This document shows positions 1 through 5,783 of a stretch of 8,546 nucleotides of DNA, one piece after another. The DNA is from an uncultured Bacilli bacterium. Lineage in GTDB: Bacteria > Bacillota_I > Bacilli_A > RF39 > UBA660. Position 1 is the stretch's first letter; every line of letters starts with the position of its first letter. Below the pieces are notes generated by a model. The model did no database searches, was not told the origin of the DNA, and saw nothing but the letters and a program-made list of their open reading frames with translations. Location of the stretch: contig CANPWX010000039.1 in assembly GCA_947585065.1 (NCBI GenBank), forward strand, positions 1 through 8,546, read 5' to 3'. The position numbers and the translations under genes are program-made.

Positions 1-60
1 GCTATGGTAACTGGATTAAGTAAAGAAGAAATAGTAAAACTTGAAAAAGAACAAGATTAG
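1..60 (+). CDS. 3' end of an unidentified gene (partial)
   Basis: The frame starting at base 1 is open and ends at a TAG at 58-60. It gives 19 residues ending in TGLSKEEIVKLEKEQD. The fragment is charged and helical, and TGLS-x-EEI-x-KL tails occur at the C-termini of Rpn/PD-(D/E)XK-type nuclease-transposase proteins. That resemblance is only suggestive, because similar tails exist elsewhere. The following bases are T-rich. An AAAAAGAA segment at 44-51 can pair with TTCTTTTT at 65-72, so the gene probably ends in a weak AT-only terminator. No function is assigned. Confidence 0.55.
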   Translation, partial: AMVTGLSKEEIVKLEKEQD

Positions 61-73
61 TTTCTTCTTTTTT
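44..73 (+). terminator. weak candidate terminator after the partial gene
   Basis: AAAAAGAA (44-51) pairs with TTCTTTTT (65-72) across a 13-base loop and runs into T-rich sequence. The stem is almost all A-T, and it overlaps the stop codon region. An alternative pairing is AAAGAAGAAA (22-31) with TTTCTTCTTT (61-70). Either would be low-stability, so this is tentative. Confidence 0.25.
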
Positions 74-160
74 AATTCTTTAAAATGCAGTGATGCAATT
101 GTTTTTTATGAAAAGAAATGTATTGTAAGATGAGTTCTTCTAGTTTTTTTCCTTTTTTTG

Positions 161-169
161 TGGTACTAT
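161..169 (+). promoter_or_regulatory. possible extended -10 for the pilin gene
   Basis: TGG-TACTAT (161-169) resembles an extended -10 element, and TACAAT at 170-175 is an overlapping alternative. No good -35 box lies 17 bp upstream. Transcription would begin almost at the AGGTG ribosome site (176-180), giving a very short leader. Weak call. Confidence 0.28.
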
Positions 170-188
170 TACAATAGGTGAGAAAGTT

Positions 189-671
189 ATGAATAAAAAA
201 GGTTTTACTTTAGTTGAAATTTTAGCAGTTATTGTTATTTTGGGGTTGCTTGCAGTTATTGCTGTTCCTAGTGCGATTGGAATATCTGATAATATTAAAA
301 AAAATATGTATTGTGATAAAGTTGATATGCTGCTTACTGATGCTGAACGTTGGGGAGAAGCACATCGAAGTGAACTTAAAACAGCTGATGTCTGTTATAA
401 AGAACTCTCTATTGATGATTTAATTAAAGCAGGTATTACTAAAAAAGAAGAAAATCGAGTTGGTATTGAAAATCCTTATACTGGTGATGATATGGAAGGT
501 AAGATTGGTGTGTATTTAAAAAATAATCGTGCTTATGCTTTTTATATTGAATCAGATTCTACTTTAAAAGATGCTTGTAATTCTGATGATATTCGTGTGT
601 GTAATGATAATGAAAGTGAAAGACAAAATGGTCAGATTGTTTGTGTGAAAAGACCTTCTAGGGCATGTTAG
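189..671 (+). CDS. type IV pilin-like (prepilin N-terminal motif) protein, six cysteines
   Basis: The 160-residue protein opens with the class III prepilin signal KKG|FTLVE. A prepilin peptidase would cut after Gly5, leaving Phe6 as the N-methylated residue and Glu10 as the conserved Glu5 of mature pilins. It is followed by one hydrophobic helix (about 11-31). The remaining ~125 residues form a polar extracellular domain with six cysteines (42, 69, 130, 138, 152 and the very last residue, 160). The even number suggests three disulfides, though this is inference. An AGGTG ribosome site at 176-180 supports the ATG at 189. No pilus ATPase, membrane platform or prepilin peptidase gene is visible nearby, so it is either an orphan pseudopilin or it works with machinery encoded elsewhere. 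Competence (ComG-like) and adhesive pilus roles are both possible. Confidence 0.85.
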   Translation: MNKKGFTLVEILAVIVILGLLAVIAVPSAIGISDNIKKNMYCDKVDMLLTDAERWGEAHRSELKTADVCYKELSIDDLIKAGITKKEENRVGIENPYTGDDMEGKIGVYLKNNRAYAFYIESDSTLKDACNSDDIRVCNDNESERQNGQIVCVKRPSRAC

Positions 672-672
672 A

Positions 673-701
673 TTTACAAACGGAGAATTATTTGTTAAAA
701 T
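673..701 (+). promoter_or_regulatory. sigma-A-type promoter of der
   Basis: TTTACA (673-678) and TAAAAT (696-701) are separated by exactly 17 bp. A TG one base before the -10 (693-694) makes it an extended -10 as well. The predicted start near 708 lies just upstream of the GAGGGG ribosome site at 715-720. The -35 begins two bases after the pilin stop, so der is transcribed independently of the pilin gene. Confidence 0.6.
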
Positions 702-725
702 ATATACTTGATTTGAGGGGATAGA

Positions 726-2018
726 ATGAAAACTGTTTGTTTAATTGGAAAACCTAATACAGGAAAATCTAGTTTATTTAATCGACTTGTTGGAGAAGAA
801 AAATCGATTATTTTAGATATGCCTGGAATTACAAGAGATCGAATTTATGGAACTGTTACTAATCAAAATAAAAGTTTTTCTTTAATTGATACTGGTGGAA
901 TTGAGCTTGGAGAAGATGATTTTCAGAAAGATATTTTAGCTCAGGCTACTTTTGCAATGGATGAAGCGGATTTGATTTTATTTGTTGTTGATGGAAAAGA
1001 AGGACTTGGGCCTAGTGATTATAAAATTCGTGATATGCTTCATAAAACTGATAAAGAAGTTCTTGTTGTTGTTAATAAAATGGATAATGAAAAAAAGATG
1101 GAAGATATTTATGATTTTTATGAATTGGGCTTTGAACATATTTTTCCTGTTTCTGCTTCCCATAAATTGGGACTTAAAAATTTGTTGGATCAAATTACAA
1201 AAGACTTACCTGAGGATGTAGAAGAGGAAAGTGATCTTTGTAAATTTTGTTTTATTGGCAGACCTAATGTTGGAAAAAGTAGTTTAGTGAATGCTATTTT
1301 GAATAAAGATCGTTCTATTGTAAGTAATGTTCCTGGAACTACGCGAGATGCTGTGGATACAAAATTTTCTTATCATGGTAAAGAATATTTGATGATTGAT
1401 ACTGCTGGAATGCGTAAAAAAGGAAAAATTTATGAATCTGTTGAAAAGTATAGTTTACTTCGTAGTTTAAAGGCTATTGAAAGAAGTGATGTTTGTGTTC
1501 TTGTTATTGATGCTGAAGAGGGTATCATTGAACATGATAAACATATTGCTGGTATGGCTATTCATGCTGGTAAAGCATTAGTTCTATGTGTCAATAAATG
1601 GGATACAGTTTCAGAAAGTATGAAAGAATGGCAAGAGAAATTAAAATATGAATTTCAGTTTGCTACTTATGCTAAAGTGGTATTTCTTTCTGCAAAAACT
1701 AGAAAAAGAGTTTCTACTTTAATGCCTGAGATCATTTCTGCTTATGAAAATTATAAAAGAATTGTTCCTACTTCTACTTTAAATGCTATTATTCAAGATG
1801 CTGCTTTTATTCATGCAGCTCCTTCTTTTCGAGGGAGAAGACTTAAAATTTATTTTGTCAAACAGGAGGATGCAAAACCACCTAAATTTGTTTTTCATGT
1901 AAATGATAAAAAATTAATTCATTTTAGTTATGAAAGATATTTGGAAAATCAATTAAGAGAAAATATTGATTTTACTGGAACTCCTATTCTTTTGAAATTT
2001 AAAAATAAAGAGGAATAG
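726..2018 (+). CDS. der: ribosome-assembly GTPase Der (EngA)
   Basis: Der is an essential double GTPase that binds the 50S subunit and is needed for its maturation. The 430-residue product has the full family layout and usual length. The first G domain has P-loop GKPNTGKS at 8-15, DMPGITRD around 31-38, DTGG at 55-58 and NKMD at 117-120. An acidic linker (about 162-170) follows. The second G domain has GRPNVGKS at 178-185, PGTTRD around 203-208, DTAG at 225-228 and NKWD at 290-293. A C-terminal KH-like domain (about 350-430) binds rRNA. The first P-loop has Thr where many homologues have Val, a mild variation. A GAGGGG ribosome site (715-720) fixes the ATG. A spoVIF-like gene starts about 50 bases downstream and has its own -10-like element. 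Confidence 0.97.
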   Translation: MKTVCLIGKPNTGKSSLFNRLVGEEKSIILDMPGITRDRIYGTVTNQNKSFSLIDTGGIELGEDDFQKDILAQATFAMDEADLILFVVDGKEGLGPSDYKIRDMLHKTDKEVLVVVNKMDNEKKMEDIYDFYELGFEHIFPVSASHKLGLKNLLDQITKDLPEDVEEESDLCKFCFIGRPNVGKSSLVNAILNKDRSIVSNVPGTTRDAVDTKFSYHGKEYLMIDTAGMRKKGKIYESVEKYSLLRSLKAIERSDVCVLVIDAEEGIIEHDKHIAGMAIHAGKALVLCVNKWDTVSESMKEWQEKLKYEFQFATYAKVVFLSAKTRKRVSTLMPEIISAYENYKRIVPTSTLNAIIQDAAFIHAAPSFRGRRLKIYFVKQEDAKPPKFVFHVNDKKLIHFSYERYLENQLRENIDFTGTPILLKFKNKEE

Positions 2019-2041
2019 TTGGAAACAAAATAGGCTTCTTA

Positions 2042-2050
2042 CATACACTA
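2042..2050 (+). promoter_or_regulatory. sporulation-sigma -10-like element before the spoVIF-like gene
   Basis: CATACACTA (2042-2050) fits the -10 consensus of both mother-cell sigma factors: sigma-E (CATACAnT) and sigma-K (CATAnnnTA). A clear -35 at the proper distance is missing. There is no ATA 16-18 bp upstream for sigma-E, and the nearest AC for sigma-K (2025-2026) is spaced about one base short. B. subtilis spoVIF is a mother-cell gene, which fits. Read-through from der is also possible because no terminator separates them. Confidence 0.4.
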
Positions 2051-2066
2051 TGTTAGAGGTGCGTTT

Positions 2067-2309
2067 ATGGAGTTTAAAGATAGCTTTTTTGAAAAAGTAG
2101 AGAAAAAAACTAAGGTAGATAAAGAAACAATTCTTTCTTTAGCTCAAAAATTACAAAATGGAAATATGAAAGATGAAAACACTTTAAGAGAAATTATTGC
2201 TACTCTTAGTAAAATGACTGGAAAAAGTGTCAGTAAAGAACGTGAAGATAAAATTGTTCAAACAATTATGGATGATAAAGTTCCAAATGGTGTAGATCAA
2301 ATGTTTTGA
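2067..2309 (+). CDS. spoVIF: stage VI sporulation protein F-like small protein
   Basis: This 80-residue acidic/basic helical protein opens MEFKDSFFEKVEKKTKVDKETI. It continues with a LAQKLQNGNMKDE-like segment and then SKMTGKSVSKEREDKIV. That order (FF-x-x-[IV]-EKKT, LA-x-x-[LV]-QN, an F/M-KDE turn, then a K-x-V-x-KE-x-EDKIV motif) is what I recall of SpoVIF family proteins, which are about 80-90 residues. In B. subtilis the protein acts in the mother cell late in sporulation and supports GerE-dependent coat assembly. The function here is inferred from family resemblance only. The ribosome site AGAGGTG (2055-2061) lies five bases before the ATG. The gene lies between der and a convergent regulator and ends at a strong bidirectional terminator. 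Confidence 0.75.
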   Translation: MEFKDSFFEKVEKKTKVDKETILSLAQKLQNGNMKDENTLREIIATLSKMTGKSVSKEREDKIVQTIMDDKVPNGVDQMF

Positions 2310-2316
2310 AAATAAA

Positions 2317-2347
2317 AAAGTAGGGATTGGCTCTCTACTTTGTTTTC
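2317..2347. terminator. bidirectional intrinsic terminator between spoVIF-like gene and XRE regulator
   Basis: AAAGTAGGGA (2317-2326) pairs with TCTCTACTTT (2332-2341) over ten base pairs with one G-T, closing a TTGGC loop. A run of A's precedes the stem and a T-rich tail follows it. It can therefore stop transcripts from both converging genes (spoVIF ends 2309, regulator ends 2350). Confidence 0.85.
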
Positions 2348-2349
2348 TC

Positions 2350-2787
2350 TTATTTTCTTCCGAGTAAATCATCTAAGGAACATGAAAAATGCTTTGCAAA
2401 TTCTAAGGCATAAACGGTTGTAATTAAACATTTACCTGTTTCATATTTATGGATGTTTGATTGTGTTGTTTGAAGGGCTTCAGCAACTGCTTTTTGAGTT
2501 AATGCTTTTTCTTTTCTTTTCTTTTTTAGATTTGTAGATACAAGATTGACATCAATTTCATCGCCAATTTTTGATTTCATTTTTTTATTATCATTGGATA
2601 ATCCTGTTACATAGTCTAAACTTACTTTATAATTGTTAGCAATTTTATTTAGTTGACGAAGTGGCATGATATCTTTCCCTGTTTCCCATCCTGCATAAGT
2701 TGCACGTTGAACATGTAATACATCAGCAATGTTTTGTTGAGTGATCCCTTCTAAGTTCCTTAATTGTCTTAATCTTTCAAAATTCAT
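2350..2787 (-). CDS. transcriptional regulator with two tandem XRE-family HTH domains
   Basis: The 145-residue protein contains two complete Cro/CI-type helix-turn-helix domains. The first has TQQNIADVL (16-24) leading to YAGWETGK (31-38). The second has TQKAVAEAL (97-105) leading to IHKYETGK (112-119). The two align with a constant offset of 81 residues (T16/T97, Q17/Q98, A21/A102, L24/L105, E35/E116, G37/G118), pointing to an internal duplication. Each ends in a matching SLD-(Y/D)-(V/L) segment (56-60, 137-141). A Lys-rich linker (68-73) joins them. The start chosen is ATG at 2787-2785, because AGGTG at 2798-2794 then sits six bases upstream. A GTG at 2796 is in frame but overlaps that site. 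It is convergent to the spoVIF-like gene and divergent from spoIVA. Target and signal are unknown. Confidence 0.88.
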   Translation of the reverse strand: MNFERLRQLRNLEGITQQNIADVLHVQRATYAGWETGKDIMPLRQLNKIANNYKVSLDYVTGLSNDNKKMKSKIGDEIDVNLVSTNLKKKRKEKALTQKAVAEALQTTQSNIHKYETGKCLITTVYALEFAKHFSCSLDDLLGRK

Positions 2788-2830
2788 TTTTATCACCTAC
2801 ATTTATTTTCTCAGAAGAAAGTGAAATAAT

Positions 2831-2840
2831 CGAGTACTCG
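2831..2840. promoter_or_regulatory. perfect palindrome CGAGTACTCG, candidate operator
   Basis: CGAGTACTCG is a perfect ten-base palindrome in an otherwise AT-rich gap. It lies in the predicted untranslated leader of the XRE regulator, about 45 bp upstream of its start codon. Its symmetry and position suit a dimeric or pseudo-dimeric HTH protein, so autoregulation is possible. This is inference from sequence shape only. Confidence 0.35.
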
Positions 2841-2900
2841 TGGTTGAAAATGATTGAATTTCGTTATTTTTTTTCTTTTTCTGAGTTGTAAACTACTATC

Positions 2901-2929
2901 ATTATAATATAAATCTTCTGTTTCAACAA
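2901..2929 (-). promoter_or_regulatory. sigma-A-type promoter of the XRE regulator
   Basis: Read on the minus strand, TTGTTG (2929-2924) and TATAAT (2906-2901) are separated by 17 bp. Transcription would start near 2894, giving a leader of about 105 bases. The predicted start overlaps a small inverted repeat, AGTT-gta-AACT (2884-2894), that could serve as an operator. Confidence 0.6.
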
Positions 2930-2948
2930 GGAAAAATTCTTTTTTGTC

Positions 2949-2975
2949 ATAGAATATATGCTTTTTTCATATAGT
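2949..2975 (+). promoter_or_regulatory. sigma-E-like promoter of spoIVA
   Basis: ATA (2949-2951) is followed 16 bp later by CATATAGT (2968-2975), a close match to the sigma-E consensus ATA-(16 to 18)-CATACAnT. B. subtilis spoIVA is transcribed by sigma-E in the mother cell, so the match is expected biologically. Within the spacer and -10, TATATG (2955-2960) and CATATA (2968-2973) form an inverted repeat that might bind a regulator. Confidence 0.6.
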
Positions 2976-2992
2976 TTCATAGGTGATTGTGA

Positions 2993-4471
2993 ATGGATAA
3001 GAAAGAATTATTGTCGTCCATAGCCAAGCGTGGAAATGGAGAAATTTATTTAGGAGTAGTAGGAGCTGTCCGAACTGGTAAAAGTACTTTTATTAAACGT
3101 TTTATTGAAAATTTGGTTGTTCCTAGTATTACAGATGAGTATGAAAAGAAACGCTGTTTAGATGAAATTCCTCAAAGTGCACAGGGTAAAACTATTATGA
3201 CTACTGAGCCTAAGTTTGTTCCTTCTTCTGGTGCGAAAATTAAAGTGGATGATTTTGAAGCAGATATTAAACTTGTGGATTGTGTTGGGTTTGTTATTCC
3301 AAATTCTGTTGGTTATGAAGATGCTGATGGAAATCCGAGAATGATTAAGACTCCATGGTTTAATGATTCTGTTCCTTTTGTTGAAGCTGCTGAGATTGGA
3401 ACAGAAAAAGTGATTAAAGATCATTCAACGATTGGTATTGTTGTGACTACGGATGGATCGTTTGGAGAATTAAAACGAGAAGATTATTTAGAAGCTGAGG
3501 AAAAAGTTATTAGTGAGTTAATTGCTATTGGTAAACCTTTTATTATTGTTTTAAATAGTAGCAAGCCAAATAGTACGGAGACAAGAGCTTTACAAGAAAG
3601 TTTACAAGGTGCTTATCATGTTCCTGTTCTTTCTCTTAATGTAGAACAAATGGAAGAACCTGAAATTTTAGGAATTTTGAAAGAAGCTTTATATGAATTT
3701 CCTGTTACTGATATTACTGTCAATATTCCTAAATGGGTTCATGTTCTTTCTAATCATCATGAAATTAAAAAACATTATTTAGAAAAAATGAAAGAAAGTG
3801 TCAGTAATGTTTCTAAATTACGTGATGTAGAAGAATTATTAGTTCATTTTTCTGATTCTGAATTTATTTCAAAAGCTTATATTTCTAATTTAGATGCTTC
3901 TACTGGAATTGTGTCTGTTACTTTAGATAGTGAAGATGCTCTTTATCAAGATGTTTTGAAAAGTTTAGTAGGTGATGCTGCAACTAGTAAAGCTGGTCTT
4001 TTAAAGGTGTTTACTACTTATGCAGAAGGAAAAGAAGAATTAGAAGGAATTAAAGAAGCCTTGAGATCAGCTAAAACTACGGGATATGGTATTGTTTTTC
4101 CAACTCTTAAAGATATGAAATTGTCTACTCCAGAAATTATTAAACAAGGGAATCGGTATGGAGTTAAATTAAAAGCAGTTGCTAGTAGTATTCATTTGAT
4201 GAGAGTTGATGTAGAAAGTACTTTTGAACCGATTATTGGCTCGGAACTTCAAAGTAAAGAACTGATTAATTATTTAATGAAAGATTATCAAACGGATCCT
4301 TCTAGTATTTGGAAAAGTGAGATTTTTGGGAGAAGCTTAGATGTCATTGTGAAAGAGGGTATTCAAGCTAAACTATCTATTATGCCTGAAAATACTCGTT
4401 ATAAATTAAGTCAAACTGTGACTAAAATTGTCAATAAAGGGTCAAGTAATTTGATAGCATTTGTGATTTAA
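2993..4471 (+). CDS. spoIVA: stage IV sporulation protein A, spore coat basement-layer ATPase
   Basis: SpoIVA polymerises by ATP hydrolysis on the outer forespore membrane and forms the platform for coat assembly; it is also needed for cortex formation. The product is 492 residues, which I recall as the length of the B. subtilis protein. The N-terminal TRAFAC-type domain has the Walker A motif GAVRTGKST at 24-32 with Lys30. A conserved CLDEIPQSAQGKTIMTTEP-type stretch follows (about 55-73), then the Walker B-like LVDCVGF at 94-100. The NSSKPN segment (about 188-193) sits where the base-specificity motif would be. The remainder is the helical middle and the C-terminal domain that targets the protein to the membrane through SpoVM. 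The ribosome site AGGTG (2981-2985) is seven bases before the ATG. It has a sigma-E-like promoter and its own terminator. Confidence 0.97.
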   Translation: MDKKELLSSIAKRGNGEIYLGVVGAVRTGKSTFIKRFIENLVVPSITDEYEKKRCLDEIPQSAQGKTIMTTEPKFVPSSGAKIKVDDFEADIKLVDCVGFVIPNSVGYEDADGNPRMIKTPWFNDSVPFVEAAEIGTEKVIKDHSTIGIVVTTDGSFGELKREDYLEAEEKVISELIAIGKPFIIVLNSSKPNSTETRALQESLQGAYHVPVLSLNVEQMEEPEILGILKEALYEFPVTDITVNIPKWVHVLSNHHEIKKHYLEKMKESVSNVSKLRDVEELLVHFSDSEFISKAYISNLDASTGIVSVTLDSEDALYQDVLKSLVGDAATSKAGLLKVFTTYAEGKEELEGIKEALRSAKTTGYGIVFPTLKDMKLSTPEIIKQGNRYGVKLKAVASSIHLMRVDVESTFEPIIGSELQSKELINYLMKDYQTDPSSIWKSEIFGRSLDVIVKEGIQAKLSIMPENTRYKLSQTVTKIVNKGSSNLIAFVI

Positions 4472-4474
4472 TGT

Positions 4475-4502
4475 AAAAAAGTGCATAAAATGTACTTTTT
4501 TT
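4475..4502. terminator. intrinsic terminator after spoIVA
   Basis: AAAAAAGTGCAT (4475-4486) pairs with ATGTACTTTTTT (4490-4501) over twelve base pairs with one G-T wobble and an AAA loop. The T-run in the 3' arm acts as the U-tract. The stem begins four bases after the spoIVA stop and separates it from the HU gene. Confidence 0.8.
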
Positions 4503-4503
4503 C

Positions 4504-4532
4504 TTGCATTTCTTTCTATTTTTTGATACTTT
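4504..4532 (+). promoter_or_regulatory. probable promoter of the HU gene
   Basis: TTGCAT (4504-4509) is 17 bp from TACTTT (4527-4532), which is preceded by an extended TG at 4524-4525. The TTTAAT at 4531-4536 is an alternative -10 but has a worse -35. The leader, about 43 bases, contains a short hairpin TAAGG (4540-4544) / CCTTA (4552-4556). Confidence 0.45.
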
Positions 4533-4582
4533 TAATGTGTAAGGTAACTCGCCTTATGAAATTGAAAGGGAGGTCAATAACA

Positions 4583-4855
4583 ATGTCAAAACAAGACGTA
4601 ATTGATTTTATGGCTGAAAAAGCTGAAATGAGTAAAGCACAAGCAGGACGTGCATTAGATGCATTCTTTGCTGCAGTAGAAAGTGGATTAAAGAAAGGTG
4701 AAGATATTACTTTCGTTGGATTTGGTAAATTCTCTGTAAAAAAACGTGAAGCTAGAGAAGGACGTAACCCATCTACTGGTGAAACTATGAAAATTCCAGC
4801 AAAAAAAGTTGTATCATTTAAAGTTGGAAGAAAATTAAAAGATTCTGTTCAATAA
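4583..4855 (+). CDS. hup: HU family DNA-binding protein
   Basis: HU is the main nucleoid-packing protein; it binds and bends DNA as a dimer without sequence specificity. The 90-residue product is full length. It has the two N-terminal helices (about 3-38), the FVGFGKF strand motif (44-50), the GRNP arm tip (60-63) whose proline intercalates in DNA, and the C-terminal FKVGRKLKD helix (79-87). The start is the ATG at 4583, placed eight bases after a strong GGGAGGT ribosome site (4568-4574). An upstream in-frame ATG would add residues that are not HU-like. Its position directly after spoIVA matches the spoIVA-hbs order in B. subtilis. Codon choice (for example GTA, GGA, CGT, TTC) looks more regulated than in neighbours, consistent with high expression. 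Confidence 0.97.
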   Translation: MSKQDVIDFMAEKAEMSKAQAGRALDAFFAAVESGLKKGEDITFVGFGKFSVKKREAREGRNPSTGETMKIPAKKVVSFKVGRKLKDSVQ

Positions 4856-4871
4856 TCACTTTTTTTAGAAG

Positions 4872-4899
4872 AAAACGAGTCTATGGATTCGTTTTTTTT
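4872..4899 (+). terminator. intrinsic terminator after the HU gene
   Basis: AAAACGAGTC (4872-4881) pairs with GATTCGTTTT (4886-4895) over ten base pairs with one G-T, closing a TATG loop. A run of T's continues to 4899. It is a strong rho-independent terminator. Confidence 0.88.
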
Positions 4900-4936
4900 A
4901 CATTAAAAATTTTTGAATTTAAAATTCGAGATAAAG

Positions 4937-4965
4937 TTGAATAAACGAAAAGAAAATAGTATAAT
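4937..4965 (+). promoter_or_regulatory. sigma-A-type promoter of the cdsA-rseP operon
   Basis: TTGAAT (4937-4942), a 17-bp spacer and a perfect TATAAT (4960-4965) make this one of the best sigma-A promoters in the window. The predicted start is near 4972, immediately at the AGGTGG ribosome site (4973-4978), so the leader is only about 15 bases. Confidence 0.75.
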
Positions 4966-4986
4966 TTTAAATAGGTGGTGAACAAT

Positions 4987-5778
4987 TTGATAAAACGTGT
5001 TTTAAGTGCTCTTGTTTTAGTGCTTATTCTTATTCCTTTATGTATTGCTGGTGGCAAATCGTTTACAATCGCGGTTAGTTTAATGGCTTTATTTGCTTTT
5101 GCTGAATTATTGGATTTAAAGAAAAGTCATTCTAAAATTCCTAATGGGATTGTTCTTGTCGCGGCTTGTATTTTAATTCTATTAATTGTTTATGAATATG
5201 ATGTTGCCGGTGGTATTCCTTATGTGATACTTTCTTTCCTTAGTTTGGTTTTGCTTCTTCCAACTCTTTTTCCTTATAAAAAGGGAGAATACGAAACAAA
5301 GGATGCTTTTTATTTAATCGGTTGTATTTGTTTTTTAGGAGTTTCTTTTCATTCTGTTCTTGCTCTTCGAAGTGAAAGTTTGTTATTATTTGGTTATGTA
5401 CTTTCAATTCCTATTATTACAGATACTATGGCTATGCTTTTTGGAAAACTACTTGGTAAAAAGAAGATTGCTCCCGTGATTAGTCCAAATAAAACTTATG
5501 CTGGTGCTATCTTTGGATCTTTATTTGGAACGATTTTTCCTACAATGATTTATTATTTCTTTATTTCGAAAGAATCTATTTTTCTTATTTTAGGAATTAG
5601 TTTTGTTCTTTCTATTTTAGGACAAATGGGAGATTTACTCTTTAGTAAAATTAAACGAGAAAATGATATTAAAGATTTTTCTAATTTGATTCCAGGACAT
5701 GGAGGAATATTGGATCGTTTTGATAGTTTCTTGTTTGTTGTATTATTATTTTTAATTTTGAAAGGATTTATAGGGTGA
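4987..5778 (+). CDS. cdsA: phosphatidate cytidylyltransferase (CDP-diglyceride synthase)
   Basis: CdsA is a membrane enzyme that converts phosphatidic acid and CTP to CDP-diacylglycerol, the precursor of phosphatidylglycerol and other phospholipids. The protein (263 residues from the chosen start) has about seven to eight hydrophobic segments. A cytoplasmic segment ending in SPNKTYAG matches the conserved SP-x-KT-x-x-G motif. The full CDP-diglyceride synthetase signature lies near 220-246: S-x-I-KR, then KD, then PGHGG and DRFD. I chose the TTG at 4987 because AGGTGG (4973-4978) lies eight bases before it. The GTG codons at 4975 and 4978 overlap that site and the predicted transcription start. 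The rseP gene follows five bases after its stop. Confidence 0.95.
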   Translation: MIKRVLSALVLVLILIPLCIAGGKSFTIAVSLMALFAFAELLDLKKSHSKIPNGIVLVAACILILLIVYEYDVAGGIPYVILSFLSLVLLLPTLFPYKKGEYETKDAFYLIGCICFLGVSFHSVLALRSESLLLFGYVLSIPIITDTMAMLFGKLLGKKKIAPVISPNKTYAGAIFGSLFGTIFPTMIYYFFISKESIFLILGISFVLSILGQMGDLLFSKIKRENDIKDFSNLIPGHGGILDRFDSFLFVVLLFLILKGFIG

Positions 5779-5783
5779 TATTT

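Noticed and set aside
61..188. Possible small RNA or riboswitch before the pilin gene
   Set aside because: Only short low-stability pairings and T-runs are seen; no recognised aptamer fold or terminator-antiterminator pair.
978..1221. Antisense and shifted open frames inside der, spoIVA and rseP
   Set aside because: They are by-products of AT-rich codon use, with no ribosome sites and Lys/Ile/Phe/Asn-dominated translations.
2903..2908. Plus-strand TATAAT upstream of spoIVA
   Set aside because: ATTATAAT is self-complementary, so a -10 match appears on both strands. Only the minus strand has a suitable -35; spoIVA has a better sigma-E-like promoter closer by.
4481..4582. Upstream in-frame extension of the HU gene
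   Set aside because: The extra N-terminal residues are hydrophobic and not HU-like, the stretch overlaps the spoIVA terminator and the HU promoter, and the ATG at 4583 has an excellent ribosome site.
4975..4986. GTG start for cdsA at 4975
   Set aside because: It coincides with the AGGTGG ribosome site and lies only a few bases after the predicted transcription start; TTG 4987 is correctly spaced.
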